DNA of 18,889 nucleotides from Halobacteriales archaeon (GTDB taxonomy: Archaea; Halobacteriota; Halobacteria; Halorutilales; JAHENH01), in NCBI GenBank assembly GCA_018609935.1, contig JAHENH010000056.1, positions 1 to 18,889 of the forward strand. The letters run 5' to 3'. Positions within the stretch are counted from its first letter, which is position 1. Each line of letters begins with the position of its first letter. The translations under genes and the position numbers were made by a program. Positions 13,623-18,889 of the stretch are shown here, piece by piece. Below the pieces are notes generated by a model. The model saw only the letters and a program-made list of their open reading frames with translations, did no database searches and was not told the origin of the DNA.

Positions 13623-13753
13623 AGTTTTTCTAGTTTTCTAGTGTCTTTGTTTTTTCCTTCGCTGTTTGCTATTATTTCTCCTTCTAGAGGTTTTATATCT
13701 GATACTATTTTTGAATATTCAGTTTTGTTGTCATATGTATCTTTGTCGCTCAT
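13619..13753 (-). CDS. Small charged protein (44 residues), convergent
   Basis: ATG 13753 to TAA 13619: SDKDTYDNKTEYSKIVSDIK, then PLEGEIIANSEGKNKD and a basic end (TRKLEKL). The block KPLEGEII matches EPLEGETI of the gene it converges with, and LEGQLI of the one before. Its stop overlaps the convergent stop within TTAG (13619-13622). Codon use is like its neighbours. Function unknown. Confidence 0.5.
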   Translation of the reverse strand: MSDKDTYDNKTEYSKIVSDIKPLEGEIIANSEGKNKDTRKLEKL

Positions 13754-14348
13754 ATTTCATCTATAATCCTTTTAAACTAAAAAACTAGGTTTATCTATAT
13801 AAAATTATACAATATATTTCTTCCTTGTCACTTTAAAATCAATTCTAACCTAGAAATACCTTAACCCCCCTTGAGAAACACGTGTTAGATAGGGTATATC
13901 CTTTATAGACCTTCTATATGGTTTTTAGGCTACTAGAGCCTTCTAGAAGCTCCGAGATTTGATTTTCCCATATATCTATTCTATTTCATAGATAGTATCT
14001 GTGTATTTTATAGTGATAAAATAAATATTGTTATTGTTTTTGTATGTTTTTTGCTTTCTTTATGGTTTCTTTTCCTATTTTTTTATGATGGATATTCTTT
14101 TACTATTGCTATAAATTTTTTTGGTGGTTTTTACTAAATCAGATCTTTTATTTATTTGTCTATCTATATTAACTTCTTCTTTTAGAATCTTTACTACGTC
14201 TAATATTTGTTACTAGATATCTAGTTTTTCTATATATTTTAGTTATGAAATGTTTAAAGTCAAATATTTTGAAATATACAAAAAATCTTTTAATTACTTT
14301 AATAAATAAATAAGATGTTTTTATTTATTTTTAAACCATATGTTCACT
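13754..14348. other. Gene-poor AT-rich stretch with palindromes
   Basis: No intact gene. AACACGTGTT (13877-13886) is a perfect palindrome. AGGCT/AGCCT (13927-13941) and CTTCTAGAAG (13940-13949) form overlapping alternative stems in a locally GC-richer patch. Around 14075-14209 the minus strand has an open stretch (DVVKILKEEVNIDRQINKRS...) without a start codon, perhaps a gene relic. The end carries the AT-rich promoter region of the SHOCT gene. Confidence 0.35.
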
Positions 14349-14421
14349 ATGGCTTTAAAATATATTAAACAGATATGTTTTGGTGTCTTATTATCTATTG
14401 TTTTGTTTTCTAATTCTGTCT

Positions 14422-14706
14422 ATGGACAATTGGGGTCCACACCACCACGATGGAACGTGGGGTCAACATATGTGGGGTCCTATGGGTAGTAGTGGTTGGG
14501 GTGGTGGTTTTTGGATGTTTTTATGGCCAATACTGTTTCTAATAATATTAGTAATATTAGCTGTGGGTCTATACATATTATTTAAGCGTACACAGGATGG
14601 GAGCGGTGATAGGGCTTTGGAGGTTTTACGTGAGCAATATGCTAGGGGTGATCTTTCCGAAGAAGAATTCGAGAAAAGAAGATTAAACCTAAAAACCGGA
14701 GAATAA
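14422..14706 (+). CDS. SHOCT-domain membrane protein (signal peptide out of frame)
   Basis: From ATG 14422: an aromatic/His-rich N-terminus (NWGPHHHDGTWGQHMWGPMG, then SSGWGGGFW), one membrane helix (LWPILFLIILVILAVGLYIL) and a C-terminal SHOCT motif, RALEVLREQYARGDLSEEEF followed by EKRR. The His/Trp/Gly-rich head before a membrane helix and the short SHOCT tail are typical of small archaeal and bacterial SHOCT proteins whose head faces outside. An ATG at 14349 opens a good signal peptide (ALKYIKQICFGVLLSIVLFS, cleavage near NSVYG-Q), but in a frame one base off that ends soon in TAG. So the ancestral protein probably began at 14349 and a frameshift near 14420 separates the two. A TTG at 14380 is another possible start. 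SHOCT roles are unclear, often oligomerisation. Confidence 0.7.
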   Translation: MDNWGPHHHDGTWGQHMWGPMGSSGWGGGFWMFLWPILFLIILVILAVGLYILFKRTQDGSGDRALEVLREQYARGDLSEEEFEKRRLNLKTGE

Positions 14707-14718
14707 TTTAGAATTATT

Positions 14719-15105
14719 TTATAGGTTTTGGATTATTTTTTGGAAACTATCCTTAACTTCCCTAGAAATCTTATCTAGATTTTGATTTTCTGTTATTCCT
14801 ACTAGTTTTTCTGGATCCACAGCACTCACAATAACTTCACTATCTTGTTTTTCATATACAATCATGTTACATGGTAGTAAAGCTCCAAGTTCTATTTCCT
14901 GATTTAATCCTTTATATGCGAGTTGTGGATTACATGCACCTAATATTCTATATTTAATAAATTCCTCGTCGAGTTTTTCCTTTAATGTAGACTTTACATC
15001 AATATCACAAAGAACACCAAAACCTTCCTGTTTTAATTCATCTATTGTTAACTCTACTACCTCATCAAAATCTCCTTTAACAGTAGTACTTAATGTATAA
15101 GACAT
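14719..15105 (-). CDS. DUF302 family protein
   Basis: 128 residues from ATG 15105 (a TTG at 15126 adds seven residues but is unlikely). Motifs are typical of the family: N-terminal strand SYTLSTTVKGDFDEVVELTI; the helix and strand ELKQEGFGVLCDIDVKSTLK; EKLDEEFIKYRILGACNPQL with A-NP and the nearby Cys; and ALLPCNMIVYEK with the conserved LPC. The two cysteines (GAC, LPC) near the fold's pocket suggest thiol or metal chemistry, but the family function is not established. It converges with the SHOCT gene and lies back to back with a blue-copper gene, in keeping with a redox/metal cluster. Confidence 0.85.
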   Translation of the reverse strand: MSYTLSTTVKGDFDEVVELTIDELKQEGFGVLCDIDVKSTLKEKLDEEFIKYRILGACNPQLAYKGLNQEIELGALLPCNMIVYEKQDSEVIVSAVDPEKLVGITENQNLDKISREVKDSFQKIIQNL

Positions 15106-15120
15106 ATCTAGTAGATATGT
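15102..15120. promoter_or_regulatory. Perfect inverted repeat over the DUF302 start codon
   Basis: ACATATCTA (15102-15110) and TAGATATGT (15112-15120) are exact complements around a single G. The DUF302 ATG (15103-15105) lies inside the left arm. It may be an operator covering the start of a leaderless transcript, or an mRNA hairpin that hides the start codon. Confidence 0.55.
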
Positions 15121-15242
15121 GATCAAAAAATAAAACAGTACCTAGATATAGGTTTCAAATATATATAATAGGGATGTAATTTTTTATTTTGTGGAAATAT
15201 ACTTTTTGGGTAAATAGTTTAAAGATATATAGTTTATTTTTG

Positions 15243-15698
15243 ATGATGCATCGTAGAAAGTTTTTAATTACATCTGCAACAGTTTCAGTTGGAATGTTTA
15301 CGGGATGTCTTGGAGGGAATAGAGAACAAGAAAATAATGGCGGAGATGGTGGGGCATCTATACAGGAAACAAATAGTGTATCAATGGTTAATAGCCAGTT
15401 TAGTCCAAGAAATATACATATAGATATAGGAACTACAGTTACTTGGACTAACGATGATGGTTTTGGTCACACTATAACTGGTGCTTCCGATAATTGGGAA
15501 AAAGACACAGAGGTATCTGGTGGAGGATCCACAACATATACATTTGACAAACCAGGAGTATATGATGTCTACTGCAGATTCCATGGATCCGAAGACCTTT
15601 CCGGGATGTCTATGAAGATAGCAGTAGGAAATATAACAATACAAAGTCCACTAGGAACACAGACACAAACCCAAAATACTAACTCATATGGATACTAA
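15243..15698 (+). CDS. Halocyanin-like blue-copper lipoprotein 1
   Basis: 151 residues from ATG 15243 (a second ATG follows at once). A twin-arginine signal (HRRKFLITSATVSVG) runs into a lipobox-like FTGC, Cys22 being the likely lipid anchor. A low-complexity linker (Asn/Gly/Glu) precedes one cupredoxin domain with WTNDDGFGHTITG (H76), GVYDVYCRFHG (C111, H114) and SGM (M122), the four type-1 copper ligands. The C-x2-H-x7-M loop is three residues longer than in the neighbour at 16843, so the copper site may be tuned differently. It should sit on the outer face of the membrane as an electron carrier. The polar QTQTQNTN tail is unusual. The open frame upstream to TTG 15189 is not needed. Confidence 0.88.
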   Translation: MMHRRKFLITSATVSVGMFTGCLGGNREQENNGGDGGASIQETNSVSMVNSQFSPRNIHIDIGTTVTWTNDDGFGHTITGASDNWEKDTEVSGGGSTTYTFDKPGVYDVYCRFHGSEDLSGMSMKIAVGNITIQSPLGTQTQTQNTNSYGY

Positions 15699-15769
15699 AA
15701 AATGGTTTTCTTTTGAGAAATAGATTTATTATTTTATTTTAAGTGTAGAAGCTTTTGTGGTGTTGTTTA

Positions 15770-16044
15770 TTATTGTTTTAGTGAGTATAAAAGAAATATA
15801 AATCCTATCGATATTGCTAATGATTCTATTATGTGGACTAAGGAAAGATTCAGTCCAAGAACTTCATATAGTACTCCTTCTATAAATACTCCAATTGTTA
15901 TTATTGTAAAATCTATGGTTGGATTAGTATATACGATTGTTTTGTTCTTTTATAGGCTTTAAAACTGAAATAAATAACCAGTACACCTAAGATTAAAACT
16001 AAAACTCGGAGAATAACCAATATAGTATAAGCTAAATCAATCAT
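15770..16044 (-). pseudogene. Frameshifted second copy of the DUF7521-type membrane protein
   Basis: ATG 16044 opens DLAYTILVILRVLVLILGVL then VIYFSFKAYKRTKQSY, which reaches TAG at 15913-15915. Near 15935 another frame takes over: NPTIDFTIITIGVFIEGVLY then EVLGLNLSLVHIIESLAISI, ending LLYSLKQ at TAA 15770-15772. Helix order and motifs (YKRT, GVFIEGVLYEVLGL, IFLLYSL) parallel the intact protein at 16063-16356 (YKRN, GAVIEAILYEIIGL, IIILYSL). It is thus a tandem paralogue, 18 bases downstream, broken by one indel (span 275 bases, not a multiple of three). Confidence 0.65.
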
Positions 16045-16062
16045 CTATCGATCTATTTATTT

Positions 16063-16356
16063 TTAGGTTTTTTTATTGTTGGATAGTTTTTGGCGTCCAT
16101 ATAGAGAATATAGTATTATAATCATTCCTACTGCAACTATTGTAGTCTGTATTGCTGATGCGTTAAAAATGGTTAGTCCTATTATTTCATATAGTATGGC
16201 TTCTATTACTGCTCCAAAACTTATCAATATAAATCCAACTGCAAGATAAAACATAGGGGGACTATTATTTCTTTTATATCCTCTATAGGCTTGATATGCT
16301 ATTATAAATCCTAAAGTCATAGTTGCTATTTTTGCTAAGATCAATACTGTATGCAT
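16063..16356 (-). CDS. DUF7521-type three-helix membrane protein
   Basis: 97 residues from ATG 16356. That ATG shares its A with the TAA of the upstream regulator gene (TAATG), the classic coupled arrangement. A GTG 24 bases further up is less likely. Segments: TVLILAKIATMTLGFIIAYQ, then AYRGYKRNNSPPMFYL, LAVGFILISFGAVIEAILYE, IIGL, and TTIVAVGMIIILYSLY, ending in a basic tail. This matches the haloarchaeal DUF7521 family, which almost always sits behind a small winged-helix gene. Function unknown; probably senses or transmits a membrane signal to the regulator. Confidence 0.75.
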   Translation of the reverse strand: MHTVLILAKIATMTLGFIIAYQAYRGYKRNNSPPMFYLAVGFILISFGAVIEAILYEIIGLTIFNASAIQTTIVAVGMIIILYSLYGRQKLSNNKKT

Positions 16357-16694
16357 TATATTTCCCGTATTTTTTCCCACATATCTGTAAACCTGTCTGC
16401 AGCATCTTCTTCAATTTCTACTTTGATTTTAAAACTTCCTTCTATAAGTTCTATAGATATTTTTTCAAGATTAGTCTTATATATACTGTAGTGGTGGCCG
16501 TTTGGATCTAATTTTGTATTTTCTTTTATCAGTCCTTGTTGTGAGAGGTTATTTAGGCGTCTTGATACTGTAGAAGCAGACATATCATATTTTTCTTCTA
16601 TTTGTTTTGCTGACATAGGTTCAATACTGGTGGCTTTGAGTATTTTTCTTGAATATTCATCATCAAGTATTGAGAAAATTTCTTCACGATCCAT
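16356..16694 (-). CDS. Winged-helix (ArsR/HTH-type) transcription regulator
   Basis: 112 residues: EEIFSILDDEYSRKILKATS, then EPMSAKQIEEKYDMSASTVS, RRLNNLSQQGLIKENTKL and a wing (GHHYSIYKTNLEKISIEL). The order helix, helix, SxSTVSRRL recognition helix and wing is the standard archaeal wHTH with the DDEYSRKIL opening common in haloarchaeal ArsR-like proteins. No metal-binding cysteines are present. It is cotranslated with the DUF7521 gene and divergent from the blue-copper gene at 16843, across about 150 bases. It may control both sides of that intergenic region. Confidence 0.85.
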   Translation of the reverse strand: MDREEIFSILDDEYSRKILKATSIEPMSAKQIEEKYDMSASTVSRRLNNLSQQGLIKENTKLDPNGHHYSIYKTNLEKISIELIEGSFKIKVEIEEDAADRFTDMWEKIREI

Positions 16695-16802
16695 TTCCCC
16701 ATTTTTTACCTCTTATTTTCTTTCATTTTTATAGAGTATAGGAGTTCGAGATACTTAATAAATGTAATGGTGATTTTCCGATATAGAAAACTATTATCCT
16801 TG

Positions 16803-16810
16803 TATATATA
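16803..16810 (+). promoter_or_regulatory. TATA box of the second blue-copper gene
   Basis: TATATATA about 36 bases before ATG 16843, fitting an archaeal core promoter with a short leader. The minus-strand promoter of the regulator gene shares this intergenic stretch. Confidence 0.45.
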
Positions 16811-16842
16811 CTTAGATATTCTATTTTTATTTGTGAAAGATA

Positions 16843-17493
16843 ATGGAAATTAGAAATCTATCCCGTAGAAAAATAATAAAGATAGGTGGGGGAACATTAG
16901 CTTTAGGGCTATCAGGATGTATAGGAACCCAAAACAACCAACAGCAAAACCAGCAACCTACAAACAACCAAGACAACATGGATGATGACATGCATAGAGA
17001 AGAAAATATGCATGGAGATGAAAGCCATGCTGCAGAAAGTTTAGATCCTACAAATGAGGTTAGGGTTGATATGGTTACAACTGGAAATGGTCATCATTTT
17101 GAACCTCATATCGCATGGATAAACAAGGGTGGTACTGTTACTTGGGTTAATAGAAGTGGTATGCATACAGCTACTGCGTATCACCCAGAAAATAATAGTA
17201 AGCCACGTAGAATCCCTGAAAATGTGGATCCATGGGATAGTGGTATGAAAACAGAGCAGGGTGCTACTTTTGAGAAAACCTTTGATGTTGAGGGGGTATA
17301 TGATTATTATTGTGTACCTCATGAAGGTGTTGGTATGGTTGGAACTATAATAGTAGGACCAAGAGACCAAGAGTTACATGGTCAGCATGGAATGATGCCG
17401 CCTCAAGAGGGTCTTCCAGAGGGGGCAAGACAGAAAATAGGAGACCTAAACCATATGGTGGAAGATAGAATGAACCAAAACCACCAAGATTAA
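16843..17493 (+). CDS. Halocyanin-like blue-copper lipoprotein 2
   Basis: 216 residues. A Tat signal with R8R9 (LSRRKIIKIGGGTLALG) ends in lipobox LSGC (Cys26). A Gln/Asn-rich then Met/His/acidic linker follows (MDDDMHREENMHGDESHA), which may help bind copper. The cupredoxin domain has NGHHFEPHIAWINKGGTVTW, SGMHTATAYHPEN (H108), VYDYYCVPHEGVGMVG (C157, H160, M165), a complete type-1 site with C-x2-H-x4-M spacing, and closing strand GTIIVGP. A His/Met-rich tail (LHGQHGMMPPQEG) and a helical end follow. Such proteins shuttle electrons at the outer membrane face. The Met/His segments on both sides also suggest copper acquisition or storage. Transcribed divergently from the regulator gene. Confidence 0.92.
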   Translation: MEIRNLSRRKIIKIGGGTLALGLSGCIGTQNNQQQNQQPTNNQDNMDDDMHREENMHGDESHAAESLDPTNEVRVDMVTTGNGHHFEPHIAWINKGGTVTWVNRSGMHTATAYHPENNSKPRRIPENVDPWDSGMKTEQGATFEKTFDVEGVYDYYCVPHEGVGMVGTIIVGPRDQELHGQHGMMPPQEGLPEGARQKIGDLNHMVEDRMNQNHQD

Positions 17494-17496
17494 TAC

Positions 17497-17503
17497 TTTT
17501 TTT
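17497..17503 (+). terminator. Oligo-T terminator after blue-copper gene 2
   Basis: Seven Ts starting four bases after the stop codon. Confidence 0.55.
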
Positions 17504-17694
17504 ACGTTGAGATATTTATAATTCCACAAATTACCTGTGCTGGATAGGTTTTATAATATCTAGATTTAAAATAAACAAATAAAATTATTAATATGGAATA
17601 TTTCTTTTATCTTTCAGAATTCTAAATATATAACTATTAGTTAGAAAATATTAGGTTTACAACTAAAAATAAATCAATTCAGCATCCATACAGG

Positions 17695-18889
17695 TCAATT
17701 ATGTCTATGGTTAGAGTTAGTATTTGTTTCTGAGGTTTGTTTTTCTTTATTTAGATACTTAGTTGGTTTATTTTCAAACAATTTCTTGCAATGTTTAGAG
17801 CAGAAATAATATGTTTCTCCTCTATGAACAGTTTTAGGTCCGGTTTCTTTTGTGCGCATTCCACAAATTGGGTCTCTGTATCCATCTGGAGTCCCTATAC
17901 CTTGTTTGTAGACATAGAGGAGAAATCCTGAAAGTGTGAGTGCTATAATATTAAGATAAAATGTATAGTTAAGTTCAAAATATGTCTGTTCTATTGCAGT
18001 CTGCCCTCCTGCGAGATTTGGTATAATATTGAGGAAGTCAAATAGTTCTTCCATTAGGAAGCCTGTGAATGCCATTGTTATGAAAAATACTCCAAGGATG
18101 TATAACATTACCTTCCATCCGTAATATTTACGGTAGATATTAAGGACTGGAATTGTAATGAGGTCTGCATATACAAAAGCGATAACTCCTGCAAAACTTA
18201 TACCACCACCCCATAATGCTACAGCAAATGGAACGTTTCCCATGCTACCTACAAAACTTATGATTGCTATTGTTACTCCCATAATTGCGTTTTCTGCACT
18301 TATAATCAATCCTTCTCCTTTGAGAAATAGTGTGTTCCAAACCCACTGTGGTATGAATACTATGACGAATCCTGAGATTAGAAATCCTGCTATTACGTCT
18401 TTCCAAATCATACTCCATTCCTTTCTGTATTGATTTCCTATTTTGTACCATCCTCCCCATGAAAGAAGTTCGTCACTCCAATTTCCACTACTAGCTATTT
18501 TCTGTTTATATGTTTCCATACATCCAGGGGAACAGAATTTCAGTTTTTTTCCTTTATCTGTTGTTATTGAATATTTGTCTTTACCTTCCATCCCACATGT
18601 GGGGTCCTCAGATATTCCCTACTTTTGGTCTCGTTGATTAAGTTCTTCTCTAACATTACTGAAAAGATTTTCAGGAAGTGTTATATGAACAATTAATGCA
18701 GTTACTACAATTAAAATGATGCCTCCAAGGAGTTCAGCAATAAGAAACTCCCAACCTAGAAGAATTAAAATCATCAGACCTAGTTCAACTATCAAATTTG
18801 TTGAGGCGAACATGAAAGCTAATACGTTTACTGTATGTGCTCCTTTTTTGAACAGTCCTTTACCAATAGCTACAGCTCCAAAACTACAT
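17695..18889 (-). CDS. Metal permease with YHS/TRASH domains, interrupted by an in-frame TAG (5' partial)
   Basis: The minus-strand frame is open from the window edge to TGA 17695-17697 except for one TAG at 18619-18621. Before it: CSFGAVAIGKGLFKKGAHTV, AFMFASTNLIVELGLMILIL, GWEFLIAELLGG and a linker (REELNQRDQK). After it: GISEDPTCGMEGKDKYS, KLKFCSPGCMETYK (first YHS/TRASH unit), SWGGWYKIGNQYRKEW, several membrane helices including AIISFVGSMGNVPFAVALWG and IAFVYADLITIPVLNIYRKY. A second YHS unit (YRDPICGMRTKE...YYFCSKHCKK) and a His-rich end follow. This is the SO_0444/ArsP-like permease family fused to metal-binding domains, expected to export Cu/Zn-type metals. DPTCGM lies before the first ATG (18591) after the TAG, so the downstream part is not an independent gene. 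The TAG is a nonsense mutation, an error, or recoded (pyrrolysine). Confidence 0.85.

Noticed and set aside
15381..15644. 87-residue minus-strand frame
   Set aside because: Antisense to the blue-copper gene, cysteine/tyrosine-rich mirror translation.
16323..16511. 62-residue plus-strand hydrophobic frame
   Set aside because: Antisense to the winged-helix/DUF7521 junction.
17041..17370. 109-residue minus-strand frame
   Set aside because: Antisense to the well-supported cupredoxin domain.
18158..18637. Plus-strand frames and a further minus frame in the permease region
   Set aside because: Shadows of the permease; none has a recognisable domain.
1..18889. CRISPR array, tRNA, rRNA or intact insertion sequence
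   Set aside because: Scanned by eye for regularly spaced repeats, tRNA T-arm motifs, rRNA and transposase motifs; none found. Only resolvase remnants are present.

Overview
The window reads as archaeal DNA from a low-GC (about one third GC by eye), probably halophilic lineage. Evidence: two Tat-exported lipoprotein blue-copper proteins of the halocyanin type; a winged-helix/DUF7521-type gene pair; DUF2391-, DUF7718- and DUF7123-like proteins otherwise familiar from haloarchaea; a receiver/multi-PAS/histidine-kinase protein of archaeal style; and archaeal-looking TATA and oligo-T signals. A low-GC halophile such as a member of the Methanonatronarchaeia would fit. That placement is inference, because no rRNA or tRNA gene is present.

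Layout. 1-1047: 3' end of a surface protein with an EF-hand-like C-terminal module, meeting a minus-strand coiled-coil gene whose frame is cut by a TAA. 1278-4178: a large receiver-5xPAS-histidine kinase. 4179-5522: gene-poor, with a decayed serine resolvase, a HicA-toxin fragment and several inverted repeats. 5523-6806: a ribbon-helix-helix/coiled-coil regulator with a repeated operator-like element, then a membrane protein overlapping a Fic/Doc-type protein. 6834-8783: small genes, a DUF2391 membrane protein, a broken winged-helix gene, a second resolvase remnant and a zinc-knuckle protein. 8799-9260: TspO. 9369-9458: an isolated GC-rich (63%), hairpin-rich island.

9502-11335: a small-gene accessory segment with a RelE-type toxin-antitoxin pair and a frameshifted DUF7718-like gene. 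11336-12582: a gene-free stretch with an alternating purine-pyrimidine tract, then a minus-strand gene broken by two frameshifts. 12689-13753: a three-helix membrane protein resembling SLATT/Pycsar-type effectors, followed by tiny acidic and cysteine-rich genes that share a short LEG motif.

14349-18889 is a coherent redox/metal segment: SHOCT membrane protein, DUF302 protein, two blue-copper lipoproteins, a winged-helix regulator coupled to a DUF7521 membrane protein (with a broken second copy), and a YHS/TRASH metal permease interrupted by an in-frame amber codon. Together they suggest copper- or thiol-linked electron transfer and metal export at the cell surface.

About nine genes in the window carry frameshifts, nonsense codons or truncations. 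Either the region is decaying accessory DNA or the assembly has indel errors; the sequence alone cannot decide. Small genes missed by simple length cut-offs were read by hand at 8279-8365, 13253-13375 and 13619-13753. Hidden continuations were found for the permease, the DUF7718-like gene, the 11840-12582 gene and the 505-1047 gene.
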